A stretch of DNA of 64,000 nucleotides from Flaveria trinervia (GCA_025506515.1 CM046442.1:105436617-105500616); one strand, 5' to 3'; counted from the first letter of the stretch, positions 12,082 through 24,224 are shown. Numbers and translations are program-made. The notes: generated from the letters alone by a model not told the origin.

Positions 12082-14893
12082 TGTAACATCCGTCCATTTT
12101 CAAGACTTAAACCTAAACCCGAATTCGTTTGTGTCTATTTTAGAAATCAAACTCACTAGTTAGCAACTTAATTTATTTTATATCTTTCAAATACAATAAT
12201 TATATCATTTATTCAAAATCTATTTATTAAATTATTTAGCATTTTGTAAAAAAATTTGTGATTTTAAAATCTATATAAAATTATAAAGATTGTTTGTTAT
12301 TTATGACTTCTAATTATAATACAAAATTAAATTGTAAAGTTTTTATAAATATTAAAAGGTTCATAAAGATTTTTCTAAAAAATTGATTAGTTAATTAAAT
12401 ATGATTTTATAAACTTTGGGTTTATTTTGCAAATGTAGAAACTTTAAATTGAGAAGTTTGTACATAAAATGATGAATACTAAACCACAGGGACTAAAACT
12501 ACCAAATTAAAAAAATCAATGTGAGTTCCCCCTTTTCCCCGTCGCTGCCGGCCAAAGAAATCCGGCCATGTTCCAGCGAGCTCCGGTGAACCGAAACCCT
12601 TCGAAATCGTTTGCGAACCGTTTCCGAACTTGTTTGTGTGCTTATTATGACCCTAAATGCATGTATTTGGCGTGATTAAAGCATCAGTTACAACTCGAAT
12701 CATCATGTAACCGGTGATTTTATTCATATGACCGTTCAGGTATTAACAAACAATAACAATCAAATTAATCGCACATACATGATCTCTTAACTGCAACTGA
12801 ACTTCTACACAATCCAATTTCCTCTAAAACACAACCAAACATCTCAAACAAGTTTGATCTTCATCGTGACCTGCAATCGAGTCGAACCCCACCTTCTACA
12901 CACTTGGAATTGCAATTGACTGAGGGTTTTTGATCAACGTCTCTCGTGGAAGCTCCCTGTGCAATTAATTGAGTTATTATCACAAAGTGAAATCGAACCT
13001 TGTTGCGACATAGCCGCACATGTTCTTCACTTGTTCTTCGTTTGTTAAAACTTCAAACCGGGTAATTTCACAAACATATTCAATCGATTTCCCATGGGGA
13101 ACAAAAGCCCCATGTTTAATTCGAGTATCGAAATCGATTTCATGTTCAACTGGATTGAAATCAAAACTAGGGTTCTTAAGGATTTGGGGACGCTTTTAAG
13201 AATTAAAACGCAAATCCTAACGCGGCTGAGAGCCTTGGTTAACTGGTTAAGTCACTGCATATGCAACATGAGGTCCCGGGTTTGAACCCGGGCTACCCCA
13301 TGTATATTTTTATGGCTTTCCAGCCATAATTAGTTTATAGAAGTTTTTCTATAAATATAAAAATAGTTTTTTATAAACTCCAAATATTGTTTTAAGGACA
13401 CCAAATATTTCTCTAATTTTCCTAATAATTAAATAGTTAAATATCTTTGTGATAAATAATTCAAAAGTTGTTCTTGGATTATTCTCTATAAATAAAAAAA
13501 AGGAATTTTGAACAATAAAATTTATAAATTATACTTGGTCCAAACGTTTTCTTTAAATATTCATCGTTTAAATCACGTTATTTTAATGAAGATTATTTGA
13601 AACATTATAAATCAATATATTAAATGAATAATTATGTAAATAGTTATTTAAATATTTAGTTATTCATCTTTTTATTTAACCATGTTATATATAAATAATT
13701 CATTAATTTAGTCCTTAAACTTTTATTTAAATTATTAAAACTTATAAAACAATAGAAGTTTCTATTATTGATTATCCTTATTTTAAGGCATTAGAAAGAT
13801 TATTTAAAACGATTAAAGTAATTTTAAATAATTCTATATTATTTTGCAAGCTATATAAATAAGTATTCAATAAATCATCTTCATCAAATTTTAAATAATT
13901 AATTTTTAAATTAATTATATCTTTCGCATATTATATTTAATCTTTACTAATTCAATAAATTAAATTATTGAATCTTACATTATCATTTTTAGTCTTAACT
14001 GATTTATACCATTTTGATTAAACCAAAACGTAAACGATTCATTATTTTATTTAATTATTTAAACCCCCAAATTCCAATTGAAACCCTAGTTCACATTTAA
14101 TCGTTAATCTTATTATTGAACCTCATTTTTGAATCAATACGTTTAGGTAACTTGTAAAAGAAATCGTTGAAGCCTCGTTTAATCTCTTATCATCATTCTT
14201 ATACTTATTTTCTATGTGAGTATTTCTATACCCATTTTTCATATTTTCACACTTTGGGGTGAAAGATGTTACTTTATAACCATTGTACTTGTAAACGTTT
14301 GATTCTTGTAAACTTATGACAATTTACTTGTGTGTTGTGGTTAGTTGAACCTTGTAGCTACCATGTAATGTTGAATATATATACAATCATTAACTATTGC
14401 TAGCCTGATGACGCCATAGATCTATGGGCCTGACAAGCCTACTTGGTTGATCCAAGTACACTTAGCTAATCATATATACTTGTAAATGTTTGAGACTTGT
14501 AAAACTTTGTCAAGGTTTGATTGTGCATTCTGTCTTACATCCCTAGTTACTTTGTTCTCTAACTTACAACATGAATTGCCATCTTTTATATACTTATGTA
14601 TTGAAAACTATGGAAATCTCACCAACTTTCAAATTTGACCCTTTTATTTTTAACATGTTTCGGGTTTACTACTTGTGGATTCTCTTCGTGCTCATATAAG
14701 ACTTGGACCTAGTTTAACTTAATATGTTATTTCTTTGTTTGGTGCTTTTGTATTGTATGAACTTATTTGTCTTGTAATGTTTTAATAAATAAGGATATTT
14801 AATAATATTTCAAGTTAATTAGTTCCATGTGCTATGAGCAATCGTCTCCCATTCGTCCGCCCTGATGATTCCGCCGTCGGTCGGGGTGTGACA
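12082..14893 (+). mobile_element. solo LTR of a Ty3/gypsy-like element
   Basis: It begins TGTAACATCC and ends GGTGTGACA, giving TG...CA ends with an imperfect terminal inverted repeat. The exact 5-bp direct repeat CCAGT flanks both ends (12077-12081 and 14894-14898), which defines one insertion. There is no primer-binding site, PPT or second LTR, so the internal part was probably lost by LTR-LTR recombination. At 2812 bp it is long but within the range of plant gypsy LTRs. It is AT-rich except for a GC-rich patch around 12540-12600. Confidence 0.8.
13225..13300 (+). repeat. tRNA-derived SINE head (Pol III A and B boxes)
   Basis: TTGGTTAACTGG (13235-13246) fits an A box. GGTTTGAACCC, within a perfect T-arm-like hairpin (CCGGG, loop, CCGGG) at about 13275-13292, fits a B box. 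The 5' and 3' ends do not pair as an acceptor stem and the anticodon arm is poor, so it is not a functional tRNA gene. It is more likely the head of a SINE inserted in the LTR. The SINE tail and its TSD were not resolved. Confidence 0.6.
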
Positions 14894-15594
14894 CCAGTTC
14901 AAAACAAATCGATCCTAACCTGTACATAGAAAGAAATCGAACAGTGGGGTGATGGACGATTTAACGACGATGACCATGGGTAGCTTTGATGGTCGATTAA
15001 ATGGATATGATGGTCGATTGGGCGACAATGATGGTTGACGAAGACCGAACATGTGGTTGTGTGTAGATGCCTTTGAAGATGGTTTTAAATAGTGGAGGTG
15101 ATCAATGATGGTAGTTGATGATTTTCATGGTGAAGGAGTACCTAGGGTTTCATAGCAAACAAGAGGAAAACAAAAACTGCTGGTAGTTAAAAGTGAGATA
15201 AAACCGTATAAAAGGTTATGTCATTAAAATATCAATTACATTTTTTAGTATATATATATATATATTATATTAATCATGTTTAGAGAACTATAAATGATAG
15301 AGAGCTCCTATACCATTGTAAAATGTGTGAGATAAAACCATATACTTGATTATTTTTAAAAATATTGATTAAATTTTCAATTAATATATATTATATTCAT
15401 GATTAGAGTGCTGTAAATGGTGTCGAGATGTAATTGTTGTAGTTTTTATTGAGATATCGTTGTAAAATAATGTGTTAAAAAACGGTTGTAAATGGGGTTG
15501 TTGGTTTCAAAATAATTTCTTTACTAACCTATTCTACATATTTTACAACGTTACAAAATTGATACCGTTGTAAATTGCGTTTTCTCTACTAGTG

Positions 15595-16499
15595 ATTGTA
15601 GGAACAGTAGGCAAAAACACTAATGAATGGTTGGTTATCATGTGTTAATTGCATTTAAGTTTGTGATTAGTGCTACACTTGCATGAAACAGAGTTACATT
15701 AAACGTATTTTCTTTTTGTTTTTAGGGTATATATCGTGAGCACACAAGTATTGGACTTCTAGATGCATGTATGTAACTATATTGGACTAGTAGCACAAAA
15801 GAGAAATAATGAGAAGATGTCTGTATATTCTACACCAGTAGGGGTATGGTTTATACGATGATATACTTTAGCGTATTGGTTGATGTTGGTTTAATGTATC
15901 ATATAGGAGTTGTGGATTATGATACTAAGACCTACTATAGTCTATCCTCGAGGGCATAAAGCTATGGCAATATAATAATCATATTGTATCTAAGGTAGTT
16001 TTTAAAGTTTATAAGTTATGAAAAGTTATGATTTCAAGAGAGATGTGTTAATGGAGGTTTTGGATGAATATGGATGGCCACTAGTGACCACAAGGTTCAA
16101 AATATATCCATCAAAACATGATATGGATTCCAAAATCAAGAATGAAAAGTATAGAAAAAACATGCAAGGCTAAATCACTCATAATCAAAACTGGGTATAG
16201 GGTTTTGGTTATCACTATCATTTCCTCATTTTATGCAAATATACATTTAACCACAATTTATAAATATAATCATAGTTCCTATTCATTATCCATAGCTTAT
16301 GCATTCAAATTTTTAGTGGATGGCACCCTTATTTCAACTAGAATTATCATCTCTCTTCTATAGGTCAAAATAAAATATGTTTCACTACTACTTGTTTTTA
16401 TTATTGTTCAGTGTGCCCATAAGACATGTGGTACTTATTCTAACCAAATGGTTCATTACCTTCCTAATATTGTTTTGATACCCTTAATAATACTTTGAT
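15595..16499. other. AT-rich sequence, nothing recognised
   Basis: This stretch lies between the CACTA-like right end and the old Copia remnant. One short open frame (16118-16363) has no recognisable motif. Confidence 0.5.
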
Positions 16500-17624
16500 T
16501 TATTATTTCCACTTGTGTATTATCCTGGGAACGAGCGATAAACGCTATTGATCTATGAAGATGAAGCTACCAAAAACTCAAGAATTCAGCATTGGCTATA
16601 AACTACCCATATATGTCAAGTGCTGAATTCATCTACGGATCAACATATGCTAAATGATTGCCGATCAACATATGCTGAACCATTTTCGACAAGCACTTAC
16701 CTGATGTGTAGCTGATCGACTGCCACGAACTCGATAAGCTACTGATCAACTGTTACACAACATAAGACTGTTTATACCGGCAGCTGCTGTGTTATACCTT
16801 TTGGGGACAACATAGTACAGAAGTTGCCTAACTATGATGTGTCGATTGTATGTCTTTTTGTACATTCTTAACATAGAATAGTTTATTCTTATTGTTCAAA
16901 TTTAATAGTATAAAACCCTCATACTTGAATAGTAGAGGTAAGCTTGTTTAAGCCACTTGTGTATCTGTTGAATGTAAATGTTTGCATATAGTTTTGATTA
17001 ACTAAGTGAATAAGTTGAAAGAAAATCTTATGTACTTATCTTTACTTAAAGTATTTGTGTTTGTTAGTAGTAGTTAATTTAGATTATGCATTTTTTAACC
17101 ACTAATCAAATAGAAAAGTGTTGTTAATCCATAATCCTGATCCAACAAACATAAAAACCTTATTTTAAGATTTGTAGTTATAGTAACTTGGGTGATATAT
17201 TTTTAATCATTTTGATATATATTGATTTTACTAGAATGTATAGATTTCTATTAGTTAAAGTCTGTAACGTTTCCTATGGAATTGCACTAGGTGAATTTAC
17301 ATAAATGTAAGTTCGCATAGGCCAAGAAAACTTATCTAATCTCACCCAGGCATCTTGCCAAGAAAAATTAACAAGTCACTCACATTATAATAGGCCTTTA
17401 TGTGTTCATTTGTGAGATAGCTTTTTGAGAAGTGATGGATCAAAGTGTGTATGTGTGAAACTCTTTGTACAACCTTGTATTATAATTGAATGAGAAGAAA
17501 TGTTTATATTACTTGATTATACTTTGATTATTTTCACAAATGCAAGACATCAAGCATGGATTCATACATCATCCAGTGAGTTAGAGTCAAATGTGAAGAT
17601 TCGAGACCGTAACCAGGACCTACA
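16500..17624 (+). repeat. probable degenerate 5' LTR of an old Copia element
   Basis: The stretch ends in ...CCTACA at 17624, immediately followed by a mutated tRNA-Met primer-binding site, as a 5' LTR should be. The left boundary is not defined: no TG start with a matching TSD was found and no 3' LTR copy was recognised. The start coordinate is approximate. Confidence 0.35.
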
Positions 17625-17626
17625 AG

Positions 17627-17638
17627 TGGTATGAAAGC
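17627..17638 (+). other. degenerate tRNA-Met primer-binding site
   Basis: TGGTATGAAAGC differs at two positions from the common plant retrotransposon site TGGTATCAGAGC and lies 2 nt after an ...ACA LTR-like end. It sets the element's orientation as forward. Confidence 0.55.
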
Positions 17639-19424
17639 ATTTGGCTCCAGATTAGAGATGTTTGAATTGTTTCGTGTTGGATTTCATCAAGAATTGATGA
17701 TATTTTTCATTCATCTTGTTCTTTCTTTAAAGCTTAACTTGACAAATCTATGGATGAAATCAAGAATTGATCAGATAGAAACATCCATCACGTGTTTAAA
17801 TCAATCATCTCATTCTAGTGGAATATTTCAAATTTAAGTTACCCAAAGTTATAGTGATTCTTAAGTGAAAAAGTTTAACCTTTTGGTACTCCAAACTAGT
17901 CAAAACATGAAGCTACAATGAAAATGAGCATAAAGTGTGGGTCAATGGGGATTAGGGAGGCTAATATTGCTTATGGTTGGTAATTCGCAGGGGGGGTTGC
18001 TAATTTATGTTATGGGGATTTAATTTCTCATGTGGGGTGTTAAGTTTGTTTTTTAGTTAGAAGTTGCCACTAATTTAAGCAAAATTACACATACGTAAGG
18101 AAAAACTACACATATGTTACGTGAAATTGAACTTGTTAATATAAATTTATGAAAGTTTAAGGGTCTTTTCAAGTTGAAACATCAAGTGTATATATGATGA
18201 CACATCGAACAAACCTTTCTACAATGTTAAACTACGAAAATAAGTTCAGAATGTCAATGAAGCTTTTGAAATTTTTGGCACATTCTGATTATTCAAATCG
18301 CAAGAATCGGTTTGAATCATATGATTTGTATACGGACACAAGTATGTAGATTCCCATTAGGGAAAGGTATACGCATCCGACATATGTTCATATGGGTCAG
18401 AGTGACGAATTGAAATCCATGTCTATGCTTATCGAATTCGAAAGATGAGCATATAACCTTGAGAAGAAAAACATTGCTGAGCCTACCATGGTTTTACTCA
18501 AGGATATTTTCTATAACTTTAAAACTTCAAGATGTTATGGGAAATGTTACAAAATTGTTGTGAAGGAAACATTGATTTGAAGAAAAATTGGATAAACATG
18601 TTGAAGAAATAGTATGTTTTGAAACTTTTGGCACTTTCTGATTATTCAAATCACATGGATTGGTTTGAATCATATGTTTTGTATATGGACACAAGTATGT
18701 GGATTCCCATTAGGGAAAGGTATAAACATCCGGCATACATTCATATGGGTCGGAGTGACTAATCAAAATCTGTGTCTATGCTTATCGAACTTGAAAGACG
18801 AGCATATAACCTTGAGATGAAAACAATTGTTGAGCTTACCATGGTTTTACCGAAGGATGTTTTCCATAACTTTAAAACTTCAAGACGTTATAACATTAAT
18901 TTAAAGAAAAGTCAGATAAACTTGTTGAAGAAATAATATGTTTTGTTCAAATACATGAAGAATGAGACAAATGATCATATTATTACCAATATTATAGATT
19001 ACTTAGTAAATTGGTATGGCAAGATGTTGCCTACCTGGTTAAGGAATTGTATGAGAAAATTTTTAAGGCCCTTCCACCAAATTTGAAATTTACATTACAT
19101 TGATCAAAGAGAATGACACTTTTAGTATGTTGTATTTGGAAAATGTTATAGCCATGATTCAAGCTTATGACATGAATATTAGAAATATATGTACATGATC
19201 TACAAATATTTATCATCCCAAGTTGTATTTTAGAAAAACTTTTTCTTCAAACACCTTATATTCTTTTAGGGAAGTGGGACTTAAGAAGAAAAGTAGTTTG
19301 GTTGAAGTGAATCTAATCATCATGGTTGCTCTCATGGTTGTCCGTCTACTCTAGTTTCAAACCATGTTTCATGCCAAAGTTCATCTTTACATATCCAAAG
19401 GAGCTAAAGATCACTTCACATTAT
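17639..19424 (+). pseudogene. old Ty1/copia gag remnant, first piece
   Basis: Translated fragments across several frames look like Copia gag: DTSMWIPIRERYKHPAYIHM, then LIELERRAYNLE, then near 19130 ENVIAMIQAYDMNI, as in the C-terminal half of UBN2-type gag. There are many stops and frameshifts. A 353-bp tandem duplication (18264-18945) repeats one gag segment. The remnant is cut at 19424 by the insertion of a small LTR element and resumes at 21873. Confidence 0.55.
18264..18945 (+). repeat. tandem duplication of a gag segment, period about 353 bp
   Basis: Copy 1 starts at 18264 and copy 2 at 18617, both with the words TTGGCAC, TTCTGATTATTCAAATC and CCCATTAGGGAAAGGTAT. The copies differ by many substitutions, and copy 2 lacks about 25 bp near its end, so the duplication is old. 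Confidence 0.8.
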
Positions 19425-20020
19425 TGTGAAGTTGGCTAGATCGGTAGACATCCGAGCATGTTCTTGACGGAAGGATAAACAACCAAAACCAAAAGTCAAA
19501 TCAATAACACCAACTATCAAAGATTGGTTTCATTGGTAAAACCTAACGATTACAAGCTCGCTACAACATAAGAATCAAGACTCTTGGCAAGGGGAGATCA
19601 AGCATGATCTCCCCTCTCATCCGCCAGCCCTAGGCTCCCGGGCAGACTCCCTATCAGATCCTTAATCTCTCTACACATTAAAACTGGTATATATAGGCCT
19701 CGGCCCATATTAGATGCGACTGGGCCCATTCGTGCGATTGGACCATGCGTATGGTTCAATCGTACGACTGGACCATGCGTATGGTTCAATCGTACGACTA
19801 GACCATACTTATGGTTCAATCTTACGAATGGCCCAATCGCATCTCTCAATCGCACGACTGGTCCATTAGCATGGCTCAGTCGTACGACTGAGTCTCATTC
19901 ATATATGCTCCTGCGAATGACCCAGTTTCATGTGTTTACAACATATCAGGTGTATTACATTAAGCCTAGACTATTCGACAAGCGATGGACACACTATATA
20001 TGACTATATATGCTCCAACA
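19425..20020 (-). repeat. 3' LTR of the small LTR element
   Basis: This LTR is 596 bp, starting TGTGAAGTTGG and ending CTCCAACA on the forward strand. It carries two full copies of a 30-bp unit, against four in its partner, which accounts exactly for the 60-bp length difference. In about the first 310 bp I count around 18 substitutions between the two LTRs by eye. Confidence 0.88.
19728..19910. repeat. CpG near-palindrome array in the 3' LTR
   Basis: Words such as CAATCGTACGACTGG, CATTCGTGCGATTGG and CATGCGTATGG alternate. Two copies of a 30-bp unit (ACCATGCGTATGG joined to TTCAATCGTACGACTGG) and degenerate versions fill the stretch. Confidence 0.85.
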
Positions 20021-20031
20021 AATTCCCCCTT
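20021..20031 (-). other. polypurine tract
   Basis: On the reverse strand it reads AAGGGGGAATT directly next to the 3' LTR, the standard plus-strand primer position. Confidence 0.8.
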
Positions 20032-20799
20032 GGACGTTGCTTGTGAATAGTAGATAACACCTCTTACAATCTTCAGTCAATCTTTGCTCTGGTTGCCAAT
20101 AGAATTAAACAAAAACCATATTAGCCAACGTTGCCGATCCGTCAGGTTGCTACAATGTCCTTGAAAATGAATTTAGGCACAATAGCTTTCGTTTACTTTG
20201 CAGAACACATCATAGCAACAAGATTCACCATATAACTGATTTTTCCAAATAATGACATGAACAGTTTTCCATTGCTTCAATCTTCACACAGGAGAACTTG
20301 ATTAACATTAACACCTGCAGAAATTCCCCCTCACATTTAACATATCCTAATATATAAACGTTGTGCTCTCTTGGCGTCTTCATATGGTGTATTGGGCAAA
20401 AGGTTGAATGTTCCAATCCACAGCTGACAATATCAAACAAATCAGCATGCATGTAGATTCATCATCAGAAACCTGCTCACATCATTACATACTGATTGCG
20501 TCTTCACTTTCTCTATACATGGATTCCCCTTGAGAATGGGAATCCTCATTGTGCGGATAGATATAACTTGATTGGCCCATAAATAGTCAGATGCTCCTGA
20601 CTACCCCACAAAATCAGCACCGACTGCTGACATATTCTCTTCTCTCTTTCATGTTCCAGTTACATTCACCTATTCTAGAAGTCCGACGAATAATGGGGTA
20701 TACATCGAACTTATTTGACAAAAGAACCTCAGGGTGAATATGCTTTGCTCATCCTCAAATCTGTGCAAGAAGTAGTTCCATACTTTTTTTTTGGTCCGG

Positions 20800-20935
20800 A
20801 ACAAATGCGGATGAATCAATACGGATGGCTCATTCGTGCGATTGAACATAAGACTGGTCCATTTGCATGGTTTAGTCATACGAATGGTCCATTCGCATGG
20901 CCTAGTCGCATGAACGGGTCTGCACGTAGATTTTC
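20800..20935. repeat. CpG motif array in the element's leader region
   Basis: ATGCGGATGAATC, ATACGGATGG, CATTCGTGCGATTG, CATTCGCATGG and CAGTCGCATG-like words lie in the interior about 300-400 bp downstream of the PBS in the element's own orientation. The vocabulary is the same as in its LTRs. Confidence 0.7.
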
Positions 20936-21196
20936 AGAGCTACAGCCGCCAGGGCTGCCCAAAACCCTAATCTTATGAATTTTACATGAAACGAACCAAC
21001 ATAGACATCATAAGATTCGAAGGGGTGATTGGAACGTGGTTTCGAGTTTGATTTTAACATAGAAACTACACATGTAGCCAGATCTGAGCAAAACATGAAG
21101 AACACAAAGTGGATTTAACGTCAAGATCTGAAATTTGATCCAGAAATCAAGAGCTTGGGTTGCTAGAATGATTGTTAGATCATTCCAGCAGTAACC

Positions 21197-21209
21197 GGCT
21201 CTGATACCA
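21197..21209 (-). other. tRNA-Met primer-binding site
   Basis: On the reverse strand it reads TGGTATCAGAGCC, 2 nt after the 5' LTR end. It matches the tRNA-Met site of most plant Copia elements. Confidence 0.88.
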
Positions 21210-21211
21210 AT

Positions 21212-21867
21212 TGTGAAGTCGGCTGGATCGGTAGACATCCGAGCATGTTCTTGACGGAAGGATAAACAACCAAAACCAAAAGTCAAATCAATAACACGAA
21301 CTATCGATAATTGGTTTCATTGATAAAACCTAACGATTACAAGCTCGTTACAACATAAGAATCAAGACTCTTGGCAAGGGGAGATCGAGCATGATCTCCT
21401 CTCTCATCCGGCAACCCTAGGCTCCTGGGCAGATTCCCTCTTAGATCCTTAATCTCTCTACACATTGAAACTGGTATATATAGGCCTCGGCCCATATTAG
21501 ATGCGACTGGGCCCATTCGTGTGATTGGACCATGTGTATGGTTCAATCGTACGACTGGACCATGCGTATGGTTCAATTGTACGACTGGACCATGCGTATG
21601 GTTCAATCGTACGACTGGACCATGCGTATGGTTCAATCGTACGACTAGATCATACTTATGGTTCAGTAAGACGAATGTCCCAATCGCATCTCTTAGTTGC
21701 ACGGCTGGTTCATTAGCATGGGTCAGTTGTACGACTGAGTCTCATTCGTATATGCTCCTGCGAATGACCCAGTTTCATGTGTTTACAATATATCAGGTGT
21801 ATTACATTAAGCCTAGACTATTCGACAAGCGACAGACAAACTATATATGACTTTATATGCTCCAACA
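21212..21867 (-). repeat. 5' LTR of the small LTR element
   Basis: This LTR is 656 bp, with the same ends as the copy at 19425-20020. It holds four copies of the 30-bp CpG unit (about 21528-21650), one of them with a C-to-T change (CAATTGTACGACTGG). Confidence 0.88.
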
Positions 21868-22371
21868 ATTATTATTATCCTTGATTGTTTCAAATGACAA
21901 TTTCACAAATGGAAAGATTTCTCAGGTTGATCTGATTGATGGGGATTATGATGAAATTGATCTAGATGAATGTAGGAAATAAATATAAATGGTTGATGGA
22001 TATGCTTACCAAGAGGGCAATGAGGTTTTAAGTAGAATTAGGAGCATGTAAATCCGGGGAGATACTTAATCCAAAATTGGATTTGGACTTTTTGCTTAGG
22101 AGTGTGAGAAGTCAAAGAACAATCGAAGATGTATATCGTTTGACAATGGTTGCTCACATGACAAATCATATGATTCTTTTAGTAATTATTGTGTTAGATG
22201 TGTTGAGCTCATTAGAAAGCTTGATAAAATATAAGATGATGTCTTGCACTACAAGTGTGACGATGAAAATCTTATAAAGGCAAAATTTTAAATAAAGGAA
22301 ATGAAAAATATTTGAACAGTAAAATTAAAAGATTTATAAATGATATACATAATTTGATAATAAAAGTGACC
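21868..22371 (+). pseudogene. old Ty1/copia gag remnant, second piece
   Basis: The sequence resumes directly after the ATTAT duplication. Frames here encode ISQVDLIDGDYDEIDLDEC, typical of the acidic linker before the gag zinc knuckle, and a later CVEL/LDK-like segment. It is disrupted by stops. The gypsy element at 22372 cuts it, and it continues at 32053. Confidence 0.5.
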
Positions 22372-23029
22372 TGTAACACCTGGATAATTTAAATTCAAAG
22401 AAAGAGAAGAGTAAAGCGAAGGAAAAAGAAAGAAATGCTATTTAACCCTAGATGAAGGGTTAAACATGTAAAAAGTACAAAATTTACTTTTTATGTTGTA
22501 CAAAAGTAGCATGGCCGCCCATGCCATGCCACTTTTCACTTTTGAGTTCGGATTTTAGAGAGAGAAAGAGCAGAGCTCGGGTTTGAAGAAGAACAAGAAG
22601 AAAGAATTCGAATTCAAGGTAAGAATCATGCTTTTATGGTGTTCTTGACTGGTCATATCCTCGGATTTATGCTTATGTGTGTGTTTGTATGTGTTCAAGT
22701 ATGTTTTTAGTGGTTTCTAGGAGGTTGAATTCAATTTGCAAACGAGTTTGGAAGAAGCCATACTCAAGAGCTGCAAAGTTAACTGATTTTGGGGCTGGAA
22801 ATGCATGAATGTATGTTTTTATTAAACTGGGTTTCGGACCCGTATGCTTGAATGTGTGTATGACGTTATGATATGACGTGTGACTATGTTCATGCTTGAT
22901 GATGTATGATTGTGTTTCTAAGGCTTAGAGGGTAAGATTTAAGCTTAGAACATGATGAATGGTGCATGGAAATCGAATATGATGTTTTAGGCTCACATGT
23001 TAAGTTTTTAAATCTGCCTAAGTGTTTGG

Positions 23030-23500
23030 AAGTCAATGCGGATGGAAAGGGTTAATGCAGATGAAAATTAACCATTGAGTAAGCCAATGCGGATGAAGTC
23101 AAATGCGGATGAAGTCAAATGCGGATGAAGTCAATGCGGATGAACGTTGACTAAGTGCATGAAATGCATATGAGCATTTGACTAAGTCTGGGAAATGCGG
23201 ATGAAGTATGTCAATGCGGATGAGCATTTGACTAAGTATATGAAATGCGGATGAGCAAGTCAAATGCGGATGAGTAAGTCAGATGTGGATGACAAATGCG
23301 GATGAGTAAGTCTGATGCGGATGACAAATGCGGATGAAGTATGTCAATGCGGATGAGCATTTGGCTAAGTATATGAAATGCGGATGAGCAAGTCAAATGC
23401 GGATGAGTAAGTCAATACGGATGAAGCAATTCAAATGCGGATGAAGCAAATCAAATGCGGATGAACAATAGGGTCAATGTGGATGAACACTTAGCATAAT
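23030..23500. repeat. ATGCGGATGA minisatellite, 5' LTR copy
   Basis: By eye there are about 16 exact copies of ATGCGGATGA plus degenerate ones, spaced irregularly (roughly 15-35 bp) by words such as AGTCAA, GTAAGTC and GCATTTGACTAAGTATATGAA. The spacing is not constant and the repeat is short, so this is not a CRISPR array. Confidence 0.88.
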
Positions 23501-24011
23501 TCTGACTTTTTGGGAGAAAAAGGAGTAATGTAGGCTTTGACCTAGGAGATTCCCGGGGTTATGTAAGTTGACTTTTGGGGTCATAGATGGTATGATGGGC
23601 ATGTAATGATATGTGATTGATGCTTATGCATGATGATGATGATGATGATGTTGCATGGTTATACATGATGTATGTTATGTATGTATGATGCCTGCATGAT
23701 GATGACTCAATGATATGTTTATGTTCCTTATGATGATGTATGTTTATCTTTCCTGTGACTTTACGTGTTATGATAATGAATGGACGAAGTATTATGTAAC
23801 GTAAAGTGAAAGATAATGAAAGAGGAACATGATGATGAATGCATGTATTAATGAATGAATGAATGAATGTAAGAAAGGCTTGATAGCAAATGTATGGAGG
23901 TGCACACCCATTGTAGGTGTTAGCTCAACGGTGTTCGGGTTAGCTACCCCAAAGGATGCACATTGGGGTCTTTCTTTGTGATTGACCATATGGATGAACC
24001 ATTGTTGCGTG

Positions 24012-24224
24012 CCTTAGGTACTATGACCACTTGGTGCTGGGCACCACTGATAAGGTCTTTTATAGGTTTAGGTCTAGTATCATGAGCATGAAGGGCATAG
24101 CATATGACAATGGTATACCTGAACTTTACCTTAGGTACTGTGACCACTTGGTGCCGGGCACCACTGATGAAGGTCTTTTATAGGCTTAGGCACAGCATCA
24201 TGAGCATGAAGGGTAAAGTTCATG
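24012..24224 (+). repeat. 117-bp tandem duplication in the 5' LTR
   Basis: The two copies start at 24012 and 24129 (CCTTAGGTACT...). Each contains GGTGC..GCACC, which in the second copy is the near-perfect palindrome GGTGCCGGGCACC. The same duplication is present in the 3' LTR. Confidence 0.8.

Larger units (their letters stand above)
11454..15594. mobile_element. CACTA-like DNA transposon, non-autonomous, split by a solo LTR
   Basis: The left end begins CACTACAGAAAA at 11454 and the right end finishes TTTTCTCTACTAGTG at 15594, whose complement begins CACTAGTAGAGAAAA. Both ends are flanked by ATT (11451-11453 and 15595-15597), the 3-bp TSD typical of CACTA elements. The right subterminal part holds several GTTGTAAA/TTTACAACG words in both orientations, as CACTA subterminal repeats do. 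No transposase is recognisable. Without the nested LTR and its TSD copy the element would be about 1.3 kb. The terminal match beyond CACTA is only partial, so confidence is moderate. Confidence 0.5.
19425..21867 (-). mobile_element. non-autonomous LTR retrotransposon, reverse strand, TSD ATTAT
   Basis: Two direct LTRs (19425-20020 and 21212-21867) have TG...CA ends. Reverse-strand order is 5' LTR (21867-21212), tRNA-Met PBS (21209-21197), a 1.19-kb interior, a PPT at 20031-20021, then the 3' LTR. ATTAT flanks both sides (19420-19424 and 21868-21872). The interior has no recognisable gag, protease, integrase or RT, so it would depend on another element. It interrupts the old Copia gag remnant and is therefore younger than it. 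Confidence 0.88.

Noticed and set aside
13225..13300. Functional tRNA gene
   Set aside because: The T arm is good, but the acceptor ends do not pair and the anticodon arm is weak. A SINE head fits better.
21337..21702. Reverse-strand frame with a 10-residue repeat (VRLNHTHGPV)
   Set aside because: The periodicity is simply the 30-bp DNA unit of the LTR. The frame exists on both strands in several phases and has no independent coding signal.
23030..23500. Possible CRISPR-like array
   Set aside because: The repeat word is only about 10 bp, spacers are not unique or equal in length, and the array is duplicated in both LTRs of a plant retrotransposon.
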